Source: Perkinsus chesapeaki (lineage: Eukaryota > Perkinsozoa > Perkinsida > Perkinsidae). Taken from it: a DNA stretch of 64,000 bases. The position numbers and the translations under genes are program-made. Location: NCBI GenBank assembly GCA_013115145.1, contig JAAPAO010000125.1, positions 1-64,000 of the forward strand, given 5' to 3'. Below, piece by piece: positions 34,811-45,581 of this stretch. Under the pieces are notes generated by a model. It ran no database searches. It was not told the origin of the DNA and was given only the letters and a program-made list of their open reading frames with translations. How positions within the stretch are numbered: the first letter of the stretch is position 1; each line of letters starts with the position of its first letter.

Positions 34811-36447
34811 ATGAGTTCTTTATCAACTATACTCAATGGCGAAATAGACGCGGCCCATCTGCATAGCAAGTGCTGGCTCCAAGGCTTGGCTGGCTGGCTG
34901 ATGGTACTGTATGCTATCTTTCTTTGTCGAATCCTCACTTTTACCAACGAGACGGCTTTTTACTCAGGTTGTTGGCCTCGTCTTTGGGGCGGTGTTCAAT
35001 TGTATCAGCTCGGCTAAGGCATATATGCATCCCTTTGCACACTTGAATTTAGAGGCCTTTGAGGTAGCTAAATGGTGTAAAATCCTTTCCTGAATTCTTT
35101 CACTAGGATTTTGCCGACTTCACCAACGTGAACATCAAACACATCGAGTACACTGGTCTAGCAGCCACTGCCCTCTATATAACCGCCTTCGGTATGTGCT
35201 GAACCAAGTCACTTTCTCCCAAGTACTTTCAGCCCTGCTCTTCCGCGCTGTGAACTCTGTTCACGCGTCATGGAGAACCCTCCTCATCACAGTCACCGCC
35301 TTGGCCATGGTGGTGCATGGTTTCGGAGGGTGGGCTCTGTACACCACCTCGGATGCATTCTTGAGGATCGGTAGTATAATGGGACCTCAATTTGTGCATT
35401 CCCTTTGCCGAATTTGGATCCTCTGTAACATTTCTATATTCTTATCCGTATTCAGAAGAAGCGAAGAGTCTGGAATTAGCCCATCTAATGGGCGTTCCTT
35501 CGTTCAACATCACCAACGTCACCACCTCCCTGCAGTCCTTCTCATGTGCTTGGGATAGGGGATCGTGCCAGCTAGGCCCTCCACGGGTGCTCAATGCTGC
35601 TTGTTATCCAGACACAGCGACTACCGGTATTCCGGTAAGTCATTGCGTCGTACTCTTTACTTACTTTTGTTTAGGTCACATGTCCTGCAATGGAGCTACA
35701 ACGTTCCACTACCCCCATCAGTTTCCCCGTGGTGCTCAATCAGCTATGCGGGCCACAAAGCATATTTGCTGTTAATGGCGGTATACTACCTGAGCCCTCT
35801 ACGCATTGTGTCCAATGCGACGCTGCAGCAGTGCGGCTTGGAATAGTAGATGCTGAAGTTACCGCAGCTGCTTGCGGCTGTCTGGCGAGTAGTATTCTTC
35901 GGGCTCCTGCACACGTGCCCTCTTGGGGGACAACTTGAGGAAGGATTTTTTTAAATGGAATTTAATGATCTAGAAAAATGCTCGGCATAGCCTTAACCCT
36001 AATGTTTGCTCGATTATTTCCTCGTATTTTCTTACTCGCTGTTACCGCGTGATTGGCTCACAGTTATGCGTGTCACGGTTTGTTATCGATCTCTTCAGGT
36101 GTTGGTGACTTCTTTACCATATACGGCTACAACTACTTCTTCATCTTGTTCATTATGTGTACTGTTGGATTCATTCTCACACTCGCTGGTTTCATCGTTT
36201 ATGTTGCTGTGCTCGGCATAATGAAGTAAGTGGGTAAGGAAATGGGCATGTAGCTGATTAGAGTCGTTGACTGTTGTGCACATGCAACCTCTTTAACTGG
36301 GTCAAACTTTCCATCTTGCGGAGTTGTGACCGGTTATTACTGCATCTGTAAAGAAGCTTGTTCAGGTCGTATGGCGGCTGGCACTTCCACGAGTGGCTTC
36401 GAGAATCCTCAGATGATGGTGTTGAGGCAGATAAGGACGATCTCTAA
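34811..36447 (+). CDS. tetraspanin-like four-TM protein
   Basis: Eight exons close in phase: 34811-34903, 34968-35063, 35107-35191, 35233-35370, 35456-35634, 35675-35888, 36099-36225, 36366-36447, about 337 residues. TM1 around WLQGLAGWLMVVGLVFGAVF, TM2 YTGLAATALYITAFALLF, TM3 WRTLLITVTALAMVVHGFG, then a large Cys-containing extracytosolic loop (CAW, SC, ACYP, TCP, LC, C-x2-C, ACGC), then TM4 YFFILFIMCTVGFILTLAGF and a short acidic tail ending VEADKDDL. Topology and loop Cys resemble tetraspanins, but I do not see a clear CCG motif, so family membership is tentative. Plasma-membrane or endosomal location is inferred. Confidence 0.6.
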
Positions 36448-36749
36448 ACACTGAGGATTGCAAAATTATTATTTTGGTGAAGGACATTGGAAAACTCGTT
36501 ACGCTGTTCGAATGGTTCAAGGATTCTATGCATGTTCATATTGCAGATTTATCAGTTGTTGTTATTTTAATTACTACGTGTTGCTGGCCTGTGCTCACTG
36601 CGTAATGGTGTTTTGTTTGCAAGTCTACTAGCTTCTTGAGAATGAACTACGTGAGCTCGATGATAACGAATAGTGGAAGGGCAGCAAATTGAACCTTTGG
36701 AAAACCATTCTGTGCGGGACAGAAGATTATATTAGTCTTTGCGGTGTAA

Positions 36750-37320
36750 ATGAGCGTAGCGGGCACATCGGAGAAGTCAATGGACCCTGAGTATCAGGCA
36801 ACAACATACTAAACTCTACCAGCTGGAGATATCACTCTCAGAGCTGGATACTCATCGGAGCCACTATCCTTGCTGTTTGGATCTGCTTGCTGCCGTGCAC
36901 CTGCTCAGGATTACGTACCACAGGTGGACACAATAATCTTCTTCGCTGGGTGCAGACCCGAATGCCTGTAAGATGCTTTGAATTTTAGTTCATTTGGCTA
37001 TCAACCAATATTTTACTTATCGAGACTCACTACCTCAGGTCTGGTTATGCTTCTCCACATTCTGCTATCTCACTTTGATTGCAACTGCTGTGCACATCTG
37101 TCCTGACTGGACATTTGACCAGTACTTCCAGTACGGTGGTCGATTCGCTGCATGGCTCTTCGAACATGTGAGACTTTCACCTCTGTCACTCCGTAAAGCC
37201 AATACTTCAACGCCATTAGACATAACGCTTCCTAGTGGTTTTATATGATATGATTGACTCATCTAGGCTATGCTACACCAGCGGACTAGGCATGCTTCGA
37301 AATCCGTAGCTCGGATGTAA
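36750..37320 (+). CDS. small two-TM membrane protein
   Basis: Four exons close in phase: 36750-36790, 36829-36967, 37039-37167, 37267-37320, about 120 residues. TM1 SWILIGATILAVWICLLPC; TM2 VWLCFSTFCYLTLIATAVHI; basic C-terminus QRTRHASKSVARM. No family recognised. It starts about 300 nt after the tetraspanin-like gene on the same strand. Confidence 0.55.
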
Positions 37321-38111
37321 GCTTGCTTTCGACTCAAAAGCAAGCTGAAAGCTCGAAAGCTTCGAGCAGTCTGTAATGTGAACCGACAATTGGCAAGGGT
37401 AGTCTAACATAGCGTAAAGTCAGAAACTGTCCTGTGTCTTCCCGCAATCACACTGAAGTACATGCACATGAAGGGATTATTATCGGCAGGTCCCGAAAGC
37501 GATGGTGTCCTTGGCAATCATGTTTGTATTTTATATCTTATACAGGATGAGGGCGCAACTAGGAGCTGCGCTTGGATTGGAGGAGGTGAACAAGTGTTGG
37601 CCTCGAACATGAGGCTCTATAACCGATCCGCGATAGCCATCTGCTTGTGAGTGGTTCACCGTGATAGGAGGAGACCCATTGGAGTGGCTCCCTCGGGAAC
37701 TGTCTGGACTGCTACAGAGTATCGAGCGACCGTCCCATGACGCTGTACGTCAGGACCTCGGCTCGGGCACGGAGAGGACTCAGTTACCGTAACTGAGTAA
37801 CGCTAGGTACATCTGGAAGATGGAAGATATCCCTTCGAGCTCAATAGTGAAGTCCAATGACCTGTTTTGTGAGATACGATTTGGATCCAACGAGATTATG
37901 AGAACACGCACATACAACAACATCGGTGTGTATTGATGAGCATTCAACGCGACCACGTTCTGGTAGGTTCACGGTGCTCCCTTCGGTCGGCTTTACAGCT
38001 TAATGTCGATACATCGCATAAAGGCAGCTCATTAGTCATACTCGTTAAGAGCCACACCGGTGCGATGTCCCCAGAGCTCTGTCGCCTCTCTCTTTCCCAG
38101 AGAGAAGTTGT
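37321..38111. other. intergenic region with small hairpins
   Basis: Two stem-loops directly follow the small membrane protein gene: GCTTGCTTT/AAAGCAAGC (37321-37345) and GCTCGAA/TTCGAGC (37351-37367), either of which could act in 3' end formation. An open frame at 37933-38115 may belong upstream of the degenerate gene that follows. Confidence 0.45.
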
Positions 38112-38459
38112 ATGATTGTCCCGCGGGGTTTTACGGTTTTGGAAGGCATAACTTGTCAGATCGATTTAGAGTCCAACTGCTTGGCATACTGTGACACTAC
38201 CGAACCAGCCCTCTACGCCTCGCAGATTACCGGGACCGCCGGCTTCAAATGGGCAGACTCTTTCTTTGAAGAATATCACATGGTACGGGCGACGATCACT
38301 CGGGGCCAATCGGGAGGTCGTCACGTTCATGTATGTTAGATACCTCGCGGCAGAATATGGTTGAGGCTATCACCAATCCAAGATGCTGGAGTTAAAGGTT
38401 ACGACTTTGACGATGCTGAGTTGACAGTGGATGAGAAGCTCGTGTCGGCTGCTTGTTAA
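38112..38459 (+). pseudogene. degenerate gene, duplicate of 44237 region
   Basis: The reading ITCQIDLESNCLAYC to TAGFKWADSFFEEYH and on to RATIT runs into TAG. The same frame then continues as RLSPIQDAGVKGYDF and a C-terminus ELTVDEKLVSAAC with stop. The block aligns with 44237-44590, where the stop position reads CAG but other indels differ. I recognise no family. Either a broken gene or one with an unresolved splice at the stop. Confidence 0.5.
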
Positions 38460-38490
38460 TTGTTACTCGTAGAATAAACCGTGTTTTTCG

Positions 38491-39064
38491 TTAATTCAAC
38501 TTGATGGCTGTTATCCATTGGCTGTCGCCGCATTGCGGCCGGGCCAGTTCCATTTGACCCGAAGTCGTCAAACCTGAGTGAGTTACGAGCGGTATGAGTC
38601 CACGTAGTTGCTGCGTCGTAGCCGGTCCCCGCTGTACTGTATATTGCAGCGAGGGTTCGAAGCTCGAACTCTCAGTCATTGACCGGCCGGTGGAGCAGCC
38701 TGCTCCGAGCAGGCACCTAGTTCGGAATATAGGGGCCGCTACGCAAGGGGCCTCTGCTACTGCCATTTCATGCCCTTCTACTGCAGGAGTCCGCACACTT
38801 CTGCACGCGTGCGCAGATGTGTGTGACTTTTTCGAAGTGCTTATGCAGGCGCTGTATTGCAGGGCATCGCCACGAGGTAAACCCAAGCACTTCGCCTGAA
38901 ATAGGCTGAAGACATGGCGATATTCCGTATACCACTGAACCATCTTTAGTGTACTGTTCCACCTTATATTGATGTTCCTCGGACATATACGGTACTTTCG
39001 GATAGTATCCGCTAAACGAGTGTATGGAGAACCAAGGTATTACCTTGGTTCTCCATACACTCAT
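38491..39064 (-). CDS. hypothetical protein, converging on the duplicated gene
   Basis: Two overlapping minus-strand frames (39064-38768 and 38943-38491) may be exons of one gene. The first reads SGYYPKVPYMSEEHQYKVEQ onward, the last ends WITAIKLN and stop. The 3' end recurs at 44618 (VSAIKLT), so this gene was part of the same duplication as the plus-strand neighbour. A near-perfect 29-bp-arm inverted repeat (39011-39069) overlaps its 5' end. Function unknown; the exon border was not resolved. Confidence 0.35.
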
Positions 39065-39069
39065 TTAGC
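39011..39069. repeat. 29-bp-arm near-perfect inverted repeat
   Basis: Arms 39011-39039 and 39041-39069 differ at one position and are separated by one T. Confidence 0.95.
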
Positions 39070-39319
39070 ATCATAGTAGCTACTGTAGACTGCCTCAGAA
39101 GCCTTCCGTTTGCCCTAGTCAGGCCGCAGAAGCTTCATTATTTTTTTATTAGAAGATGAAGCATCGCTTGTTATGCTGCGCAATTGAAGCCCAATTCCAG
39201 CCTCCTCGATGATGTCCCTTATCTCAGCCGTTATGTTGGCCCCAGTGTGCCTTCCTTGTAAGCGTTGGAAATCTACGATGAGACGCTTGAGGGAGCCGTT
39301 GCTATATGTGTGAGCTACA

Positions 39320-39686
39320 ATGCCTACAAAGAGGACCTATCGACAGACAGGACGGGGTTCTAGCAGCTCACATAAGAAGCTTGAGCGACTACTCCTAGAC
39401 CACGCGTCAATGCTCAAGTTGACGCTTCGGCAATTAGCAAACCGACCGGAAGTTGCTCAGGTCGAAAACTGCGACCGCCATACCGCAACAGCTGCGGTAC
39501 GGGTGAGTTGCGGCGCAACTCACTTTTAACCATGTCCATATGTTTGCCCACCCGCTCATGCAGCTGTCTGACTATACCTCGTCTGCTAGGAATGGGGAAG
39601 CTGGGATTGATGAGATGGATAAATTGTTCAAAGAAAGCATTCTTGACTGTGCAGAGTGGACCCCCGAGTGTATGAAATTGGATTAG
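39320..39686 (+). CDS. small basic/helical protein, two exons
   Basis: Exons 39320-39502 and 39564-39686 join in phase to 101 residues. Basic N-terminus MPTKRTYRQTGRGSSSSHKK, then amphipathic helices (LERLLLDHASMLKLTLRQLA) and an acidic C-terminal helix EAGIDEMDKLFKESIL. No family recognised; the layout is that of a small nuclear or scaffold subunit, which is speculative. Confidence 0.5.
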
Positions 39687-41171
39687 CCCTTCTTTCTGCT
39701 GCTGAAGAGCCTCTTCATCGTGCTGGCCAGCTGCATTAGGAAGCTTCCTTTTTTATTGCCACAAGCGTCGTGATGGTGTTCGACACCACTCATAGACTTC
39801 TTGGAAATCTTAATCAGGTTCCCACACCATATTCGCCCCCGGGCTTTGTAACACGTATCCATCCCTTTTATTTCTTACTGAGGGGGTCTTCATTAACAAT
39901 CTCTTCGTCAACATTGTCAATATCCATTTGAGAATATGATCAAATAAAGCTGCAGCATGCGGTAGATCAGGATGGGGAAGTGTCTAGCTGTACAATCCAC
40001 ACTCTATTTGGGTGCGTCAATCCCTACGTGCCATGCACGTGCGCATTTGTGTCGTAAAGATATTTACGGCGTTCCGTAATACACGTTACGATTACGTCGC
40101 GTATTACGCACCGTAGCGATCATGCTTTACGTTTACGCACTGCGTAACGTAATTCTGCCCATCTACATGTCACACAGGTGACGCGCCGCCTGCTCATTGC
40201 CATTGTTCATGCGTATATCCCTATATTATAGGGCCTATGATGAGTCAGGGTTTTTTCTACCCTTTTGAGACTAATATGGCCTCGAGTTCTACAGTCGGGT
40301 ACACCTCAACCGGACCCAGCCCTACAGTGATGATCACTGAGTGATCCTTGACTACTAGTGAACGCCAATTCAAAACCTAATCATCGATGTATAGTTACCG
40401 TAGCATATTATCAGTCCATTGGACTCGATACTAACCGATACTGTACTCTAGTAGCACTCGACTAGTAGTACTAGTCTAGTACCGATTGCAAACCATCCGA
40501 CTGCTCAACACTTCTTACTCACGGTAAACACTTCTTACTCAACATACGAAGTCCCTGCTCAACCGAACCATCGAGAAGGATCACTTGCACGCAAGCACGA
40601 ACACTAACTCCAGCAAATTAGGTCGAACTACGTGCGACCGACAGAACCGGACAACGGCGTCTCGCTCCAGTCTCGAATCTGCGCTACACGCAAAAGACGG
40701 AACAAATTTGAACAAAACGAGCACGATTCCGGTGCAAGAGATAATCGAGGGCGAATTCCGATTCCGAGGAAGGAGTATCGGATGGAACATGCTGTGGACG
40801 AAACGATATTCGTCGGATTGCGCTAGACCCGTAGACCTCAATAATAAGGGTGAAAGTACTTTTCCAGAAGTGCGTTTTACAGGGCATCAGTACTCGCTCG
40901 CCCATAGAGGCAATTCACAAGCAAGTGTAGTAGGTCGCCACGTGTTGGACACGTCACTGTGACCGACTTAATTCAGTAGACTCTACCACGGGCTGGTGAG
41001 CATCAGAACCCGAACTGCGCCACCGCTGTTCACAAGCCTTTCTTGAGCGCCGCTCAACTGGCGAAGCTATGAGATGGCTCTCACGGTCACTGTGTTGTAG
41101 GCAGGAATATGTACATTATTGGTTGTTGTTTCAGCTGTAGCTTTCTACTCACTGCCGAGTCTCTCGGCGCC
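39687..41171. other. intergenic region with short-word patches
   Basis: No supported gene. Holds a TTACG/CGTAA-rich patch at about 40051-40155 and a CTAGTA-rich patch at about 40430-40485, followed by a direct repeat of ACACTTCTTACTCA near 40510-40540. Open frames on both strands at 40581-40962 shadow each other and have no motif. Confidence 0.5.
40051..40155. repeat. TTACG/CGTAA-rich patch
   Basis: About ten copies of TTACG or its complement CGTAA in about 105 bp, in both orientations, so many small inverted pairs are possible. Confidence 0.7.
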
Positions 41172-42963
41172 ATGAATCGTCCAGGCTTTGCATTCGTTAC
41201 AGGCATTATTTTGGCGCAATGCGCTGTCATGGGCAAGGAGCTCCCTGACGTCGAAGTGCTCGAGAAATTTGCCCTATTCACGAAAAAGTGATATTGATTC
41301 TCTCTTCCACCACTACGTGCTCAGAGTCTGACTTCTGAGCCTCAGAATTTCCAGGTATTCTACCCCCTACGAGGATGCTATGGAAGGCACATTCAGAGTC
41401 GGAGCATTCGCCGATAACTTGAAATTCATGGACCAAAAGATTAAGAAAGGTGAATGATGGCTCATTTGGGATCCTAGGCAGCCGAACGCAACACGATGGC
41501 GTATTGCAGCTATAGTCAACTGGAATTGCAATATCAAGCCTCCACAGTCAAGTCGACTGAGTCAACCACTAGACTTGACAAGCGGAATGACTATGACTTC
41601 AATCTGTGCCACTTATTTCATTCTTCGTGCAATTGAAGTGATCGATGAGAACTCTGCTCACCAGTTCACTCAATGAACCTTATTGAAGCTCTTGTTCGAT
41701 AAACAGTGCTCATGTTCAGGGCACATGAAGGGATATCTGCCCCCACCTACCGATCTCGTCCAGGATACCCCAGTAGAGCTGAACTGGGCGGAGAGAGGAG
41801 CGGTCAACTCTCCAATGGATCAAGGAGACTGTAATTCTTGCTATGCTATAGTTACATTAGGTATGTTGGGGCTTAACTGATGAGTGATAAGCGAATCGGA
41901 CGGGCAGCCTATTAGTGGTGACACAGCTGGAGCTGCACATAATGCAGCTGCTCTGTTCGGATGGTGCAGTAGTGTGGCGAATTAGCTTCGCCAGACTACT
42001 GATCTGCTCGAGCTAAGATCACGTTTTCCCGTCAGGTGTCTTAGAAGCAGCATTTTGGAAGGCAACGGGCTCCTTGGCCAGGTTTTCGATACAGCAGGTA
42101 ATTGATTGCTCGGAAATGGAGGGCAACGAGTAGGAAGTTATGTGGAAGTTATACGATGAACGTGACTGATCCAGAGGATGCTTGCATGGCAACAGAGGCG
42201 ACACATTGCAGTATATCGTCAATTACGGTATAGTATCCGATGGCGACTATCCTTACCGCCAAATGGAAAGCGATTGCAACGCTGTTGTTGATGACAGATC
42301 GAAGCAGTGTTTGCAGGTACGTCCACTGGACGTCTTCCAGTAACCCGTGACTATTTTGTAGAGTGAAGATGAACGCCTTCAGCGATCTCCTTAGGCCCAT
42401 GACTTGGACGAGGATGATGTGACTGTCATACAAGAGAACAAGCTTAGCCAGTTGTTCCAGGCTCTTCAGGAAGGCCCTCTTGCTGTACAGGTTGACGTCA
42501 CACCAAAACAATGGAAATCGTACAAAGGAGGAATCCTCGAATGTGAGCGACCATTGGTTTTAGTGCTACCGATACTAGCCTAGTACAAAGCTCTTGTACT
42601 TAGCTTTCAAGTGCGATGGAGAAGCTGACCACGGTGTCCTACTCGTTGGATATGGAATTGAAAATGGGAAAAGGTACTGTAGAGCTGTTGCACGTTCGAT
42701 TGGTACTATTGTCCACCTTCGATTAGTTACTGGATCATCAGGAATAGCTGGGGAACTGGTTGGGGAGAAGGCGGATATGCCAGGCTTCACAGAGATCCGA
42801 CTGCTGAAGAAGGACCAGGTAACGCTACACTGTAAATGAGAGCGATTCACAATTTTGATCGGTCGCTCTTCATTTCTCAGGTTTCTGCAATATCATGCAG
42901 CATAAGGCGATAGGCGTATCGTTCAAAAGGCCGCTGAAGTCGGAAGCCTGTCGTGAGCGTTAA
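41172..42963 (+). CDS. papain-like cysteine protease (cathepsin L-type)
   Basis: Exons 41172-41287, 41355-41449, 41731-41860, 42036-42129, 42175-42316, 42395-42542, 42604-42673, 42727-42818, 42881-42963, plus an unresolved prodomain exon around 41636-41690. Signal peptide [18 protein letters not shown]29-like prodomain [18 protein letters not shown]; mature start near [11 protein letters not shown]. Catalytic sites: [10 protein letters not shown] (Gln and Cys; Trp after Cys is replaced by Tyr), [10 protein letters not shown] (His), [17 protein letters not shown] (Asn). Known: C1A proteases are secreted or lysosomal. The prodomain piece ending HQFTQ hits TGA one base out of frame with MNLIEAL, so a small frameshift or missed splice exists there. 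Confidence 0.88.
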
Positions 42964-44236
42964 CGGCGACATGAATGGCTAAGTGAAGAATGGTCCATTA
43001 CAGCAAATCTATCTCGGTATATTGTGGCCGGGTGGCCCGTTTTGAGTCCTTTGGATGTAGAATGATCTTATACAAGAGATCATATATTTCTGAGTCGTAT
43101 GGCGTCCCTTTGATTGCCACGCGGCCCGTTTCATGTAGAGTCTTCACGAGCCGTACAGGCCGTCATCAGAACAATATTAATCGGCATGATAAATCCGAGT
43201 TGAGTATGTCGTCTTAGTCTGACCTTAACAGTCTCAGGCTGAATATTCCAGCACCAACTTTGAACATTATTGAGTTCCCAAGTTAACACTCTGGTGAGGG
43301 AGATTGGTGCACGGCACCAATAACGGTGGTGATTATCGTGCATCAGAACACGGAAAAGCCATAGAGTAGAGATTAAAAGCTGACAGGGTACTGACTCGAG
43401 GTCTGTTATGATTCCGGAAAGGATACTACAGCACATATATTCACTCGCTCGATATTTCCATTCATTCCGAAGACTCGCTCTCTCGGAGAGAAAGCAAACT
43501 CGCAGGAAGCCAACCTTAGTCGAAAATACTGCTCCGGAAAAGCTATGAAACGTCTGTGGAATCAGATGAAGATTGCATTCCATGATGATGCTATTTCAAC
43601 GATTCGAGTAGACTGTATATCTGTTTATCTCACACAATTAATTACTCACTCGGATGAATTTGTAGACGCAAACTGTCGCTGTTTAAACGGCTGGAAGATT
43701 CCCCAGCACCATCTCGTGCTGTGGGATTGCATAGCTTTTCTCTGCCCAACGGCGTGCTATTCCGTCACGTCACTCTGCTAGTGATACGTCTACATCTGCA
43801 AGCCACTAAGGTTATCGTATATTTGATTATATACTAGTCTGGTGGTTATTGTGTTCTTTAGTCTATACTCATAAGCAGACTAAACAGTCATAGCTCGGAG
43901 TGATATTCATGGAACTGGAGGCCACATCAAATAGAAGTCGGATTCGATGTATGGGTGAAAGTTGGTGATGTAAGCTTTGTACTGGCGCTCTTCGCTTAGT
44001 GCTTATTTGGCAGGGATAAGGTTTCGATTCCCACGTTGAAGTGAGTGAGTGCAAGGCGATTCGTCTTCGAAAGATTCTGAGAAGTTTTGGCCAGAGAGAC
44101 TGTGTTGAACGAACCCGCGAAACAGTGATGTTTTTATCCAGTTGAGTCCGTGACTCAGGACATTTTAGATTGAAGCTGTATGAGTGTTTTCTGGACTTCG
44201 CAGTCTTACTAAGCATGCCATTGGCATGTAAGATCG
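42964..44236. other. intergenic region
   Basis: No supported gene in 1.3 kb. Overlapping open frames at 43131-43583 (minus) and 43545-43781 (plus) have no motif or splice chain. Confidence 0.45.
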
Positions 44237-44590
44237 ATGGAGAGCCTGCTGCTTGCCGTACTACTAGAACAAGTCTCTAAGCCCCGAATATCTGGAGCCG
44301 TCGGGTTCCAATGGGCAGCTTTTCCCTTCGTAGAATATTATTCTGAGAAAAAGCTCTTTACTAAAAGCTCAAAAGCTGCTAACAAAAGCTTACTAAGCTG
44401 CTTTACTCATTGTGACATTATCACACGGTACGGGCCACAATCATTCGGGACCAACCGCAAGCTCGCCACACGTATGTCAGATACCTCACGGTAGAATACG
44501 GTTGAGGCTATCACCAATTCAAGATGCTGGTGTTAAAGGTTCCGACTTGGATGATGCATGAGAAGCTCGTGTCGGCTGCTTGTTGATTGT
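44237..44590 (+). pseudogene. degenerate gene, duplicate of 38112 region
   Basis: Aligns with 38112-38459: GAVGFQW here against GTAGFKW there, then QDAGVKGSDLDDA against QDAGVKGYDFDDA. Here the C-terminus ends early (TGA after DDA), and about 75 nt rich in AAAAGCT words are inserted after the EYY-coding triplets. A possible leader MESLLLAVLLEQV precedes the block. Probably a relic. Confidence 0.55.
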
Positions 44591-44617
44591 TACTCGCAGA
44601 ATAAACTATAGTGTTCG

Positions 44618-44815
44618 TTAAGTCAGTTTGATGGCCGATACGAACAGGCCACTACCGGGTAACTCAACGTCTTTAAAGCTTACAAATTGTAAGGTATGAG
44701 CGCTGTGAGTCCACGTAGCGGGGTATTCCCATTTCCGTAGACCTTCTCGATAAAGCCGTTGTTGGCGAAGCATTGTATGAACCAGCATACCACAAACAAT
44801 GACTTTAGACATCAC
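44618..44815 (-). pseudogene. duplicate 3' end of the 38491 gene
   Basis: A minus-strand frame ends VSAIKLT and stop, matching WITAIKLN at 38491, in the same tail-to-tail arrangement with the degenerate plus-strand gene. Upstream similarity fades quickly. Probably the truncated partner of the duplicated block. Confidence 0.4.
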
Positions 44816-45581
44816 GCACTCTCATATTGGGCACAGGAATGGAGAGGGGTCTTCACTGTTGACCAAGCAGGATCATTCTGCAAAAGGGTCAACTATTTCG
44901 AGGATGCATAGCCACAGGGACCAATACGTGACAACCGCTACAGGAGTCGGAATATTATCTTGTCAACAGTTATCAATCCTTCCTGGTCAGGAACGTCCGA
45001 TTCCGATGCACAGAATCATATATCGGGCTGACCTGCTGAAGAAGTTGCCGCCATACTCAGCTGTACATTATGCCAGAGATGACCACCACAAGCTAGCAAA
45101 TGTAGCTAGGAGTATCTCGGCCACGTCGCTACCGTGAGAGGAGCTTTAGGCGATAAGCACTAATTTACAGGAGGCCGTCGGTCAGCTTCCTGACAACAGA
45201 ATGAGGATTGATCGGATGCGTTGTATTAATGAGTAGGACAGAGTTCCCTCGTAATTCAAAACACTTCGTCAGGGACGGGGCGCCTGGCAAAGACTTCTCT
45301 ATGTGCTCAGCGCATGGAGTGAATCACGCTTTACCGGCTGTGAGAGTCTACCGAGTCGACTGGGATAAGCACAGGATAAGCGATTGGGTTGAGTGAGAGA
45401 GCTTGATGCCGTTTTAGCTCACCCAACGACTTCGGGTCCACCCGCTATCATTTTCTTGCTCAGAGTTCCCCGGAACGTGCTTATGACGCCATCAGATGGA
45501 CTCGCGAAGCTTCTCTCCCGGTTTGAGGGCCTGGCGGATTCCCGTGAACATATGCCTCATTTAGCACGTAGGTGCGTGTGA
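44799..45581 (+). CDS. hypothetical multi-exon protein
   Basis: Chain supported by phase: an exon ending at the HHKLAN codons (about 45106), exon EAVGQLPDNRMRIDRMRCIN from 45173, exon with GAPGKDFSMCSAHGVNHALP to RISDWVE, and a last exon VPRNVLMTPSDGLAKLLSRF to stop at 45581. The N-terminal part is open from an ATG at 44799, but its start is uncertain. No family recognised; no signal peptide seen. The first exon overlaps the minus-strand relic ending at 44815. Confidence 0.4.

Noticed and set aside
40581-40962. Long frames on both strands near 40.6-41 kb as a gene
   Set aside because: Plus and minus frames mirror each other, translations are Asn-, Arg- and Ser-rich without motif, and no splice chain was found.
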